Made by a program: the position numbers and the translations under genes
Shown here: in pieces, positions 54,775 through 63,682 of the stretch
Numbering within the stretch: the first letter of the stretch is position 1
Layout: each line of letters opens with the position of its first letter
Origin: Streptomyces sp. NBC_01428
GTDB taxonomy: Bacteria; Actinomycetota; Actinomycetes; Streptomycetales; Streptomycetaceae
Direction: 5' to 3'
Assembly (NCBI RefSeq): GCF_036231965.1
Contig: NZ_CP109499.1
Location: 2,480,001 to 2,544,000, forward strand
Length of the DNA stretch: 64,000 nucleotides
The notes under the pieces: generated by a model
What the model saw: the letters and a program-made list of their open reading frames with translations, nothing else
What the model was told of the DNA's origin: nothing
The model's database searches: none

Positions 54775-56906
54775 GCACCACCGAACTCCTCAAGGGCGCG
54801 GCCGAGCTGTTCCCCGACGAGGTCGTGACGTCCGCGCACGTACGCCACCTCGACCTGCCGTTCAACGCCGGGCGCTTCGCGCTGATCACGCTCGACAACG
54901 GCTTCGACCACACCAAGCCGACCACCTTCGGCCCGGCGTCGCTGGCGAACCTCGACGCCGCCGTCGACCAGGTCGAGAAGGAGGCCGCGGCCGGCGAGAT
55001 CGTCGGTATCGGCATCACCGGCAAGCCGTTCATCTTCGCGGTCGGCGCCGACCTCAAGGGTGTCGAGCTGCTCAAGCGGCACGAGGACGCGCTCGCCATC
55101 GGCAAGGGCGGCCACGAGGTCTTCAAGCGGCTGTCGGGCCTCGCGGCCCCGACCTTCGCCTACTACAACGGCGCGGCGATGGGCGGTGGCGTCGAGGTCG
55201 GTCTGCACTGCACCTACCGGACCGTCTCCGCGGCCCTGCCGGCGTTCTCGCTGCCCGAGGTCTTCCTCGGTCTGGTCCCCGGCTGGGGCGGCTGCACGAT
55301 CCTGCCGAACCTGATCGGCGCCGACAAGGCCGTCTCGGTGATCATCGAGAACTCGCTCAACCAGAACAAGCAGCTCAAGGGCGGCCAGGTCTACGACCTC
55401 GGCATCGCCGACGCGCTGTTCGAGGGCGCGGACTTCCTGGAGCAGTCGCTGCTGTGGACGGCCGCCGTCCTCAAGGGCGACATCGCCATCGAGCGCCCGG
55501 CGATCGACCGCGGTGAGGCCTGGGACCAGGCCGTCGCGCGCGGCCGGGGCATCGCCGACGGCAAGGTGCACGGGGCCGCTCCGGCCGCCTACCGCGCGCT
55601 CGACATCATCGCCGCGGCCAAGGACGGGGACCTGCAGAAGGGCTTCGACGCCGAGGACACGGCGCTCGCCGACCTGATCATGGGCGGCGAACTGCGGGCG
55701 GGCATCTACGCCTTCAACCTGGTCCAGAAGCGCGGCAAGCGTCCGGCGGGCGCGCCGGACAAGTCCCTCGCGCGTCCGGTCACCAAGGTCGGCGTCGTCG
55801 GCGCGGGCCTGATGGCCTCCCAGCTGGCGCTGCTGTTCCTGCGCCGCCTGGAGGTGCCGGTCGTGCTGACCGACATCGACCAGGAGCGCGTCGACAAGGG
55901 CGTGGGCTACGTCCACGCCGAGATCGACAAGCTGCTCCTCAAGGGCCGTGTCAACCAGGACAAGGCCAACCGCCTGAAGGCCCTGGTCTCCGGCGTGCTC
56001 GACAAGGCCGAGGGCTTCTCCGACGCGGACTTCATCATCGAGGCCGTGTTCGAGGAGATCGGTGTCAAGCAGCAGGTGTTCGCGGAGGTCGAGGCGGTCG
56101 CCCCGGCGCACGCGATCCTCGCCACCAACACCTCCTCGCTGTCGGTCAGCGAGATGGCGTCGAAGCTGAAGAACCCCGAGCGGGTCGTCGGCTTCCACTT
56201 CTTCAACCCCGTCGCGATCCTCCCGCTCCTGGAGATCGTGCGCGGCGAGCAGACGGACGACGCCTCGCTCGCCACGGCGTTCGCCGTCGCCAAGAAGCTG
56301 AAGAAGACCGCGGTTCTGGTGAAGGACGCCCCGGCGTTCGTCGTGAACCGCATCCTCACCCGCTTCATGGGTGAGATCCAGAACGTCATCGACGAGGGCA
56401 CGCCGGTCGAGGTCGCGGAGAAGGCGGTGGAGCCCCTGGGCCTGCCGATGTCTCCCCTGGTCCTGCTGGAGCTGGTCGGTCCCGCGATCGGTCTGCACGT
56501 CTCGGAGACCCTCAACCGGGCCTTCCCGGACCGCTTCACGGTCTCCCCGAACCTCGCGGCGGTCGTCAAGGCGGGCAAGCGCGGCTTCTACGTCTACTCC
56601 GCCGAGAACGGCTTCAAGCCGGAGCTGGACCCCGAGGTCGCGGCTCTCCTCCAGCAGGGCGATTCCGTCCTGACCGAGGAGCAGGTCCGTGACCGCGTCC
56701 TGGACGCCGTCGCCCAGGAGATCGGGCTCATGCTCGACGAGGGTGTCGTCGCCGAGGCGCAGGACATCGACCTCTGCCTGATCACCGGTGCCGGCTGGCC
56801 GTTCCACCTCGGTGGGATCACGCCGTACCTGGACCGCGAGGGTGTCTCCGAGCGGGCCACCGGCAAGCGTTTCCTGGCGCAGGGCCTCGCCTCGGTCCCC
56901 GCGTGA
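54771..56906 (+). CDS. fadB: Multifunctional beta-oxidation protein (enoyl-CoA hydratase/3-hydroxyacyl-CoA dehydrogenase)
   Basis: A 711-residue protein. The N-terminal crotonase domain (about 1-300) hydrates enoyl-CoA; its two acids lie in GGGVEVGLHC and LPEVFLGLVPGWGG. The NAD-binding dehydrogenase domain begins at about 335 (VGVVGAGLMASQLAL; Ala replaces the last Gly of the usual GxGxMG), with catalytic His in VVGFHFFNP, and a C-terminal dehydrogenase domain follows. GTG 54771 has GGAGGCGAC upstream and overlaps the fadA stop. A perfect 12-bp terminator lies 19 bases after the stop. Confidence 0.96.
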   Translation: MSTTELLKGAAELFPDEVVTSAHVRHLDLPFNAGRFALITLDNGFDHTKPTTFGPASLANLDAAVDQVEKEAAAGEIVGIGITGKPFIFAVGADLKGVELLKRHEDALAIGKGGHEVFKRLSGLAAPTFAYYNGAAMGGGVEVGLHCTYRTVSAALPAFSLPEVFLGLVPGWGGCTILPNLIGADKAVSVIIENSLNQNKQLKGGQVYDLGIADALFEGADFLEQSLLWTAAVLKGDIAIERPAIDRGEAWDQAVARGRGIADGKVHGAAPAAYRALDIIAAAKDGDLQKGFDAEDTALADLIMGGELRAGIYAFNLVQKRGKRPAGAPDKSLARPVTKVGVVGAGLMASQLALLFLRRLEVPVVLTDIDQERVDKGVGYVHAEIDKLLLKGRVNQDKANRLKALVSGVLDKAEGFSDADFIIEAVFEEIGVKQQVFAEVEAVAPAHAILATNTSSLSVSEMASKLKNPERVVGFHFFNPVAILPLLEIVRGEQTDDASLATAFAVAKKLKKTAVLVKDAPAFVVNRILTRFMGEIQNVIDEGTPVEVAEKAVEPLGLPMSPLVLLELVGPAIGLHVSETLNRAFPDRFTVSPNLAAVVKAGKRGFYVYSAENGFKPELDPEVAALLQQGDSVLTEEQVRDRVLDAVAQEIGLMLDEGVVAEAQDIDLCLITGAGWPFHLGGITPYLDREGVSERATGKRFLAQGLASVPA

Positions 56907-56924
56907 CGCTCCGCTGAGTCACAC

Positions 56925-56960
56925 CGGTGCCCCGCAGGCCAGTCGGCTTGCGGGGCACCG
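56925..56960 (+). terminator. Hairpin terminator of fadAB
   Basis: CGGTGCCCCGCA and TGCGGGGCACCG form a perfect 12-bp stem around 12 bases, 18 bases after the fadB stop codon. Confidence 0.83.
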
Positions 56961-56984
56961 TCGTACCCGGGGAGCCGGCGAGCA

Positions 56985-57039
56985 GAATTCAGCCCCTCCG
57001 GCGCTTGAGGAGCGGGGGTCCGGGGGCAGCGCCCCCGGG
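56985..57039. repeat. Streptomyces dispersed intergenic hairpin repeat
   Basis: The segment with CAGCCCCTCCGGCGCTTGAG, GAGCGGGGGTCCGGGGGC and a GC hairpin (CCGGGGGC, AGC, GCCCCCGG at 57020-57038) matches a short element I recognise from many Streptomyces intergenic regions. It lies between the convergent fadB and beta-propeller genes, right after the fadAB terminator. Confidence 0.75.
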
Positions 57040-57083
57040 TACGGGACGGGTGGGGGCGGAGGGGGCGCAAGGAGCTTCCGGGG

Positions 57084-58100
57084 TCACACCGGGTGCCAGG
57101 GCTCCAGGGCGAGGACCGGTTCGGGCTTGCGCCGGGTGAGCAGGAGTTCCCCGGTCGCCGGGGAGAGGCTCGCGGCGACGACCCGCCCGTGCTCGTCCTC
57201 CGCCAACGACACCGACGCGTCGGCGGGAAGCTCGGGACCCGACTCCGTCCACCACGCCCCGGCCGCCTCGTCCTCGGTCGGATACGCGGCGAACGCCACC
57301 CGCCCGCTCGCGGACCGCTGAGCGAGCAACGTGCAGTCGTGCCCGTCGAGTTCGCAGCGGATGGCGCAGACGGGCCCGGGCCCGGCGGAGGCGAGGACGG
57401 GCGCGGGCTTGGCGCCGGGACGCCAGGCGCACACGTCGCCCGACGCGTCGGTGAAGAAGAGCGTGGTGGAGTCGAAGGAGGTCGCGAGCGCGCGCAGGGT
57501 GTCCGCGCGGACCGGTGCCTCCAGCGCCTCCTCCAGGGCCGGTTGGCCACCCGCCTCCTCCTGGCGCCAGTGCAGGACGCCGTCCGGCACGGCCGCGTAC
57601 AGCTCGACCAGGCCCGACGTCCCCGTGACGGCCGCCAAGTCCCCTTGGACATCATGTCCCTTGAGGTCGCGCCAGGGCCCCCAGCCGCCCTTGAGCTTCT
57701 GCGCGATCATGCTCACTCCGCCGCCCTGGTTGCGGACGAAGACGTGGGCACGCCCCTGCGCGTCGACGGCGACGGCCGGGGTGCCGGTCCGGTCCCCGGT
57801 GCGGTTGGGATGCCCGATCGGGTGCCAGTCGAGCGCGGCGAGGTCCGCCCGGTAGTGGGTCGAGTGGACGAGGCCGGACTCGTCACGGACCGTCGGGCGC
57901 CAGGAGACGAGGTGGGCATAGCGGTCGGGTCCCTGGCCCAGGGCCAGTACGGGGTGCAGGCGTTGGCCGCCACCCACGGTGCGCGGCGGGTCCCAGGGGC
58001 CACCGGGTCCACGCTCCGCCCGGCAGCGGACGGCGGCCTCCGACAGCAGGTACACACTGAGCCTGCCGTCGCGGCCGCGTATGAGCCAGTCGACGTTCAC
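57084..58100 (-). CDS. Beta-propeller-like protein of unknown function
   Basis: A 338-residue protein made of repeated units of about 45-50 residues, each with an aromatic or hydrophobic strand pattern and a D/G-rich turn (AVAVDAQGRAHVFVRNQGG, SLAEDEHGRVVAASLSPATG, FTDASGDVCAWRPG). This resembles PLL/tectonin-like or BNR-type propellers that bind ligands or carbohydrates. There is no signal peptide (starts MNVDWLIRGRDGRLS), so it is cytosolic. It is the last minus-strand gene before the gamma-PGA-type operon but is separated from it by about 50 bases and reads in the same direction. Confidence 0.75.
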   Translation of the reverse strand: MNVDWLIRGRDGRLSVYLLSEAAVRCRAERGPGGPWDPPRTVGGGQRLHPVLALGQGPDRYAHLVSWRPTVRDESGLVHSTHYRADLAALDWHPIGHPNRTGDRTGTPAVAVDAQGRAHVFVRNQGGGVSMIAQKLKGGWGPWRDLKGHDVQGDLAAVTGTSGLVELYAAVPDGVLHWRQEEAGGQPALEEALEAPVRADTLRALATSFDSTTLFFTDASGDVCAWRPGAKPAPVLASAGPGPVCAIRCELDGHDCTLLAQRSASGRVAFAAYPTEDEAAGAWWTESGPELPADASVSLAEDEHGRVVAASLSPATGELLLTRRKPEPVLALEPWHPV

Positions 58101-58152
58101 CGGTTCACCTTAATCGGGGACGCGCCGCACGCCGAGGCCCGCCCCCGCCCGC

Positions 58153-59211
58153 TCACAGCCGCTTGGCGCTGCGCAGCAGCCCGGCGTAGAAGCCGTTGCC
58201 GTCGATCCTGGACGCACCGCCCTTGTCGCCCATGGTCGGCCCGTTGACCTCCTTGCGGCTGGAGATGAAGACGCGGTGCCCGTCGGTGTCGACGCCCAGG
58301 TACAGGGCCACATGGTCGAGGTGGTTGCCCGTACGGTGGTCCATCTTGAAGAACAGCAGGTCACCGGGCTGGACGACATCGATGTTCTTGGGACGGGTGT
58401 ACCAGGGGGCGGGACCGGAGAGCTTCAGGATGTCGACTCCCACCTTGGAGCGGGCCATGCCGTCGGCACTGCGCGGCAGTCCGTCGCCGGACGTGTTGCT
58501 CGCCATCAGGGGGTAACGGGCCCGGTAGCCCCAGATCATCCGCATGAAGCCGGAACAGTCCAGGGCCCGGTAGCGCTCCTTGCGGGCCTGCAGGGTGGAA
58601 CCGTCGCGGAACGTGTAGTTGATACCGAGGTAGTCGTAGAAGTCATTCTGTTCGAGCCGGTCGACACCGTCGTCCTTGAACGGACCGAAGACCGCGTCAC
58701 CCGCGTACGGGACGCCCTCGTCGTCCTTCTTCACCGGCGCGCCGTCGACGTACTGGAAGGCGATCGCGAAGATGTCGTCGGCCTCGCTGCCGTAGAACTC
58801 CTTGAACCAGTCCTTGAACCACTTCTCCTTCTCGGCGCCCTTCCGCCAGGCCTCCGGCATGAGACGCACCCAGTCCTGGGTGACCACGCGGGACTGGGTG
58901 TTGGCCGGCTCGGTGAAGGTTCGGGAGGGGCCACGGAGGGTCGCGGTGCGGGCTCCGTCCGTGAAGGTCGCGAGGATGTCGCCGTTCTCCCCGCGCAGCA
59001 CGGAGCGCGTGGGGTTGTTCAGGCGCTCCCAGGTCTGCTTGCCGGTGGCCTTCCCCGAGTTCTCCAGGTCGGGCCGGTCGGTGACGGCCTGCACGGCCGG
59101 GACCTTCGCCTCCTCGTCCTTGCGGAGTTCGAAGGTGAGGAAGGCGCTGCCGGTGAGCAGCACGATGACGGTGGCCGCGTGAAGAACGGGACGGCCTTTG
59201 CGCTTCGGCAT
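58153..59211 (-). CDS. NlpC/P60-type membrane-anchored hydrolase
   Basis: A 352-residue protein with an N-terminal signal anchor (residues 8-25, LHAATVIVLLTGSAFLTFEL) and a long unassigned middle part. The C-terminal NlpC/P60 domain has Cys219 (ALDCSGFMRMIWG), His300 (LDHVALYLG) and a following polar residue region. NlpC/P60 enzymes cut gamma-D-glutamyl bonds in peptidoglycan or poly-gamma-glutamate. CTGGAG precedes ATG 59211. It lies 36 bases downstream of capC, so it is the last gene of the capsule-like operon and may process the polymer or open the wall for it. Confidence 0.88.
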   Translation of the reverse strand: MPKRKGRPVLHAATVIVLLTGSAFLTFELRKDEEAKVPAVQAVTDRPDLENSGKATGKQTWERLNNPTRSVLRGENGDILATFTDGARTATLRGPSRTFTEPANTQSRVVTQDWVRLMPEAWRKGAEKEKWFKDWFKEFYGSEADDIFAIAFQYVDGAPVKKDDEGVPYAGDAVFGPFKDDGVDRLEQNDFYDYLGINYTFRDGSTLQARKERYRALDCSGFMRMIWGYRARYPLMASNTSGDGLPRSADGMARSKVGVDILKLSGPAPWYTRPKNIDVVQPGDLLFFKMDHRTGNHLDHVALYLGVDTDGHRVFISSRKEVNGPTMGDKGGASRIDGNGFYAGLLRSAKRL

Positions 59212-59246
59212 GGTGGCGGCTCCAGAGGTTCCGAAGAGAAGGCGGG

Positions 59247-59729
59247 TCAGGCGGTCGGCATGGCGCCGAGAAGGATTCCGGCGGTCAGCACGACATAGGT
59301 GGCGAGCGTGACCGAGCCGGTCGACAGCAGGGTGGCCGCCTTGGGCTGGCGCACCAGCTGGTAGCCGACGAGACCCGGGACGATGAAGCCCAGGGTCTGG
59401 TTGGCGTAGAGCAGCGGGAACTCCATCTGGAGCACGATGATCACGGTCGCCTGGATCAGCACGCCGGACAGCACGACGGCGGCGAAGAGCCGCTTGCCGT
59501 AGAGGATCACGAAGCGCTGGAGGAGCAGCGTGGTGACGTACGTCAGGACCGTGACACCCACGACGAGGGCGGCGCGCTGCAGGTCCTCGATGAGGGTGAG
59601 CGCCAGCCAGCCCGGCGTGATCATGCCGCCGGGTGAGAGGTTGGTCGTGAGATAGCAGATCAGCGAGAACATCAGGCCCAGGCCGATGCCGATCGCGGCG
59701 ATCTCGGGGGTGAGGACGGAGGGGATCAA
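59247..59729 (-). CDS. pgsC: Poly-gamma-glutamate synthesis protein PgsC/CapC
   Basis: A 160-residue integral membrane protein with five helices, the membrane partner of CapB/PgsB in gamma-polyglutamate synthase. The conserved stretch MFSLICYLTTNLSPGGMITPGWLAL is split around the second helix, and YANQTLGFIVPGLV is present. The frame opens at GTG 59753, but TTG 59729 has a strong AGGAGAG site, starts at the family's usual IPSVLTPEIAAIG and overlaps the pgsB stop as TTGA, so it is preferred. Confidence 0.9.
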   Translation of the reverse strand: MIPSVLTPEIAAIGIGLGLMFSLICYLTTNLSPGGMITPGWLALTLIEDLQRAALVVGVTVLTYVTTLLLQRFVILYGKRLFAAVVLSGVLIQATVIIVLQMEFPLLYANQTLGFIVPGLVGYQLVRQPKAATLLSTGSVTLATYVVLTAGILLGAMPTA

Positions 59730-61414
59730 CGGGGCTCTCCTGGGCTGTGCCACTGCTGGTCATCGGCGGGGTGGGTGGGAGGAACACGGGGTTCGAACAG
59801 GCCCCGGGACGGGGGCTGTTCGCCGCGCTCGGGCGGCTGGGGCCGCGCGGCGGCGGGTCCCTGCGACACGTCCGGCCAGGCGGCACGCGCCTGCTCCGGC
59901 CGGCGGCTCTCGTGGGCCGCCCCCTCGGTCGGGTGCGGACGCTGCGGCTGGTTCGCGTACTGCGCCTGCTGCGGGTACGGGTTGTCCGCGGAACGCTGCG
60001 TCGGGACGTGGGTCGGGGGCTGGTCGGTCTGCGGTGCGTACCGCGTCTCGTACGCCTCCGAGTACCGCTGGTACGGGTCGATCCGCGGCGCGTACAGCTG
60101 GACGGTCTCGACGTGCTCGCGCACCGCCACCGCGGTGTGCGGGGCGGCGGAAGCGCCGGGCCCGTTCCCCTTGCCGTCCCTTCGGCCGGCGGCGTCGCTC
60201 CCGGCACCGTCGCCGGCGCTCTCGTCGGCGCTCTCGTCTGCGGGAAGTTCGGCGAGGTGCTCCAGCAGGTGCTCGCCCTGGCCGTGGATGTTGCCGATGG
60301 CCACCAGCGAGCTGTCCGGACCGAGTTCGTCGAGGAGGCGCCGCATGAACTCGTCCGGGTCACGGCGGTCGCCGCCGAGGTCGACGGCACGGGAGCGGTA
60401 CTGGGCGGGCATGGCGTCGATGGCGCTCTTCGCCGGGTGGCCGATGACGAAGACCTTGTCGGGGTCCAGTTCCGGGATGATCTCGCCCATCTGGCCGTTG
60501 CGCTCGACGCGGTCCGGTCGGCAGTTGATGACCACGTTCAGGGGGCGGTGGATGGCGCCGAGGTCGAGGAGCTGGTTGATGTTCATCAGTGTCGACTCGG
60601 GGTCGTTGGCCGCGAACACGTTGGCGAAGCGGACCTTCTTGCCGTCCTCGGTGACATACCGCTCGACGGAGAGGACACCGGGGTCCGGCGGGGCGTCGTA
60701 CATGCCCTGGAGGGCCGTCTCCCGCTCCACGCCGAGCAGTTCGGCGACGGTGAGCGCGATCGCCACGTTCTCCTTGAAGGTGAACCAGCTGAACCCGCGC
60801 AGCTCCTCGTCCGAGACCGTCTCCGGATCGGCGTAGATGAGCTTGCAGTCGCGGGAGTCGGCCTCCTCCTGGAGGATCGCGAAGCGCTCCTGCTCGGCGG
60901 TGACGCAGATGCCGCCCTCCGGCATGGACCGCGAGAGCGAACGGGCCACGTCGTCGAGGGTGGGGCCCATCTCCGCCAGGTGGTCCTCACGGACGTTGCA
61001 CAGCACGCCGATCGTGGAGCGGATCAGCTTGGACTGGTTGATCTCCTGGAGCGCCGGCATCACCGCCATGCACTCGATGACGAGCGCGTCCGGGTTGTAC
61101 GCGGCGGCGCGCCGGACGATGCCGATCTGCTCGACGACGTTGGCGATGCCGAACTTGCGGTAGACCGGCTCCTCGGTGGCGTCGGGATGGATGAACCGGG
61201 CGGCGGTGCCGGTGGTCTTGGCGACAGTGGTGAGGCCGCCGCCCCGCAGTGCGCCCGCGCAGAGCCGGGTGATGGACGACTTGCCGCGGATGCCGTTGAC
61301 CAGCACCCGGGTGGGGATGTTGTCCAGGTTGGTGAAATGGCGCCGCTGTTCGACGATGCCCGCCACGAGCAGGATCGCGCAGCACACCATCAGGACGGTG
61401 TAGAGGAAGAGCAC
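59726..61414 (-). CDS. pgsB: Poly-gamma-glutamate synthase PgsB/CapB
   Basis: A 562-residue Mur-ligase-like ATP-dependent glutamate ligase. An N-terminal membrane helix (residues 2-22) precedes the P-loop NGIRGKSSIT at about 40-50. The catalytic domain contains KTTGTAARFIHPD, VIECMAVMPALQ, VREDHLAEMGPT and VFAANDPESTLMN, and runs to about residue 400. PgsB proteins end near there; this one has an extra 150-residue Pro/Gln/Glu-rich tail. GTG 61414 lies six bases after the upstream gene's stop. With PgsC it should polymerise glutamate, but no PgsA/CapA gene is present. Confidence 0.92.
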   Translation of the reverse strand: MLFLYTVLMVCCAILLVAGIVEQRRHFTNLDNIPTRVLVNGIRGKSSITRLCAGALRGGGLTTVAKTTGTAARFIHPDATEEPVYRKFGIANVVEQIGIVRRAAAYNPDALVIECMAVMPALQEINQSKLIRSTIGVLCNVREDHLAEMGPTLDDVARSLSRSMPEGGICVTAEQERFAILQEEADSRDCKLIYADPETVSDEELRGFSWFTFKENVAIALTVAELLGVERETALQGMYDAPPDPGVLSVERYVTEDGKKVRFANVFAANDPESTLMNINQLLDLGAIHRPLNVVINCRPDRVERNGQMGEIIPELDPDKVFVIGHPAKSAIDAMPAQYRSRAVDLGGDRRDPDEFMRRLLDELGPDSSLVAIGNIHGQGEHLLEHLAELPADESADESAGDGAGSDAAGRRDGKGNGPGASAAPHTAVAVREHVETVQLYAPRIDPYQRYSEAYETRYAPQTDQPPTHVPTQRSADNPYPQQAQYANQPQRPHPTEGAAHESRRPEQARAAWPDVSQGPAAARPQPPERGEQPPSRGLFEPRVPPTHPADDQQWHSPGEPR

Positions 61415-61420
61415 GGCCGA

Positions 61421-63682
61421 TCAGTTCCTAACGTGCTGCTGCTGGGCCGTGCCGGGTGCGCTCCGGCGTGGCGTTGGCTGCTGTCTGCGCTGCTCCTGGA
61501 GCTGCTGACGGACGAGCTCGAAGGAGCGGGTGACCGCGCCGACCTCGTCGTGGTTGCGCGGGAACAGGACGGTCTTGCGGTCGCCGTCGGCCAGTGACTC
61601 GCCCTGGGCGGCCAGGGCACGCAGCGGGCGGGCCACCACGATGTGCATCCAGCCGAGACAGGCGGCCGCCGCCGCGGCGCCGAGCAGTCCGGCGAGCACC
61701 GTGCGGTGTTGGACGTCGTACTCCGGGATCGCGAGCCGGTCGGCGGGCTGCCAGCTGACGACGGTCCAGCCGAGCTGTTTGGCCGCGCCGCCGCCCACGA
61801 AGGGGGCCGCCGCGGCGATCTGCACGCCGTTCTCCCGGTAGAGGACACCGGCGGCGTGCGCGGACTTGCCGACCCTCTGGCCGGACGCGGAGACCAGGTC
61901 CTTGAGGCGCTCGTCGGGCAGCGACTGGAAGGCGAGGTATCCGGTGTTGCCGGCGATGACCTCGCCCTTGTCGTCGACGAGGCGGACGACGCCGAGGCCG
62001 GGCCGCTTGAGCACGGAGTTGAGGAAGTCGATGCGGAACTCGCCGACAAGCGCCGAGCCGTCACGGCCCGGGATCTCCGCGGTACCGACGACGAGCGGCT
62101 TCTTGCCGCCCCGGCCGAGCAGTTGCAGCGGGTCGGCGGTGGCGGGCTTGGGCCGAGCCTCGCGGGGCTCGTCGCCGACCCCCGCGACCACGTCCCCCGA
62201 GGCGTCGACGACGTAGAGCGCCTGGTAGCGCAGGTGCTGGTTGAGGGTGCGGTCGAGGACCTTGGTCATGTCCGCCGGGGTGGTGCGGTCACCGATCAGG
62301 GTGGCGACGGACTGGAGGTCGGCCTCGCCCTCGTTGAGCGCGCGGCGCACCCGGTCGGTGAGCGTGTCGGTCCGTTCCCGCTGGTCGTTGACGAGCTGCT
62401 GCGGGACGACGACGGTGCCGTCGGCGCGGTTCAGGATGAGCAGCAGCGGGGCGGACCAGGCCAGGAGGAGGACCGCGCAGACGGCGAGGAGGGCGCGGGT
62501 GCCGACGCGGCGCAGGCCACGCGGGCGCGGCGCGGAGTCGTCCCGTTCCGCGGGTCCGCCGAGCAGTTGTCGGCGCAGCCGTTCCAGGGCCAGGCCGATC
62601 CGGCGGGCCTCGCCGTAGCCGGGGACGCTCACCGGGCGGGCCAGGTCGCCACGGGTGAGGCGGCGCGACTCCAGGAAGAGCCGGATGAGGGGTCGCTGCA
62701 CCGTGCCGAGCAGGACGGCGACGGCGATGCCGCCGACGACGAGGAGCGCTCCGGCAGCGATCAGCCCGAAGACGGGTGAGGTGGAACGGGTGAGGTCCTC
62801 GGCGACCTTCACCATGGCGACCACGGTGAGGCCGAGGGCCGTCGCGGTGGTGGTCTCGCCGGGTTCGGGCGAGGAGAGAGCGGCGTAGCCGGCGACGGAC
62901 CGGTCGCTGAGGAAGCTGCCGCCGAGCAGGCTGCCGCTGACGCCCAGGTAGCCGCCGGAGCCGGGCTCCTTGCTGCTGAGCGGGTGCTGAGCGGCGCGGC
63001 CGGCGGCCTTCTTCGCGAAGGCCTTGAGCTGCTTGTTGGAGGCCGCGACCTCTTCGCGCTGGAGGTCGGTGAGCACCTGCTCGGGCTCGGGGATGCCGTC
63101 GCTGCTGAGGATCGTCCCGGAGCGGTCCACGACCGCGATCGAACGGAACTGGCCGAGGCTGATGCCGGGGAACTTGAGGCTGTTGGAGGCGACGAGCAGC
63201 AGCTGCGGCTTCCCCGGCCAGGAGAGCAGCGCGAACGACAGCAGCCGGATCTCGCCGTTCTCGAGGCGCACCATGCGCGGCGCGAGTCCGCCCTCGTCAC
63301 CGAGCGTTGACCGGTCGAGGGAGGTCAGCGGCACGGTCTCGCCGCGGGTCGCGACGAGTTTGCCGGACCGGATCTCGACAACCGCCGTGCCCATCCACTT
63401 CTGGTACGTGTTGCCCAGTTTGTCGAGGACGGTGTCGGCGGAGACCGGGGCACCGGCGCTGAACAACGCGGCGGAGCGGTCGAGGTCGGTGACCGACTCG
63501 TCGATGGAGGCACGCATGGCGATGGCGCCGTCCTCCGCGAAGTGCTGCTGCGAGGTCTGCACGGCCTTGGGCACGGACGTGTCCCCGGCCGGGCCCAGGA
63601 CGAGTGCTGTGACGGCCGCCAGGGAGAGGAGGAGCGCCGACAGAACCGCAATGGGCGGTCGTATGCCGCCAAGCAGCGACAT
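61421..63682 (-). CDS. Tandem Cache-HAMP membrane protein without output domain
   Basis: A 753-residue protein built of two successive units: helix (10-30), extracytoplasmic Cache-like domain (about 35-280), helix (about 285-310) and HAMP-like segment; then a second helix (about 385-405), a second Cache-like domain (about 410-640), a fourth helix and a final HAMP-like region ending at residue 753. Such parts usually precede a kinase, cyclase or chemotaxis module, but none follows. ATG 63682 has weak ribosome-site support. It is the first gene of the pgsBC-NlpC/P60 operon (six-base gap to pgsB) and may sense or scaffold the synthase. Confidence 0.83.
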   Translation of the reverse strand: MSLLGGIRPPIAVLSALLLSLAAVTALVLGPAGDTSVPKAVQTSQQHFAEDGAIAMRASIDESVTDLDRSAALFSAGAPVSADTVLDKLGNTYQKWMGTAVVEIRSGKLVATRGETVPLTSLDRSTLGDEGGLAPRMVRLENGEIRLLSFALLSWPGKPQLLLVASNSLKFPGISLGQFRSIAVVDRSGTILSSDGIPEPEQVLTDLQREEVAASNKQLKAFAKKAAGRAAQHPLSSKEPGSGGYLGVSGSLLGGSFLSDRSVAGYAALSSPEPGETTTATALGLTVVAMVKVAEDLTRSTSPVFGLIAAGALLVVGGIAVAVLLGTVQRPLIRLFLESRRLTRGDLARPVSVPGYGEARRIGLALERLRRQLLGGPAERDDSAPRPRGLRRVGTRALLAVCAVLLLAWSAPLLLILNRADGTVVVPQQLVNDQRERTDTLTDRVRRALNEGEADLQSVATLIGDRTTPADMTKVLDRTLNQHLRYQALYVVDASGDVVAGVGDEPREARPKPATADPLQLLGRGGKKPLVVGTAEIPGRDGSALVGEFRIDFLNSVLKRPGLGVVRLVDDKGEVIAGNTGYLAFQSLPDERLKDLVSASGQRVGKSAHAAGVLYRENGVQIAAAAPFVGGGAAKQLGWTVVSWQPADRLAIPEYDVQHRTVLAGLLGAAAAAACLGWMHIVVARPLRALAAQGESLADGDRKTVLFPRNHDEVGAVTRSFELVRQQLQEQRRQQPTPRRSAPGTAQQQHVRN

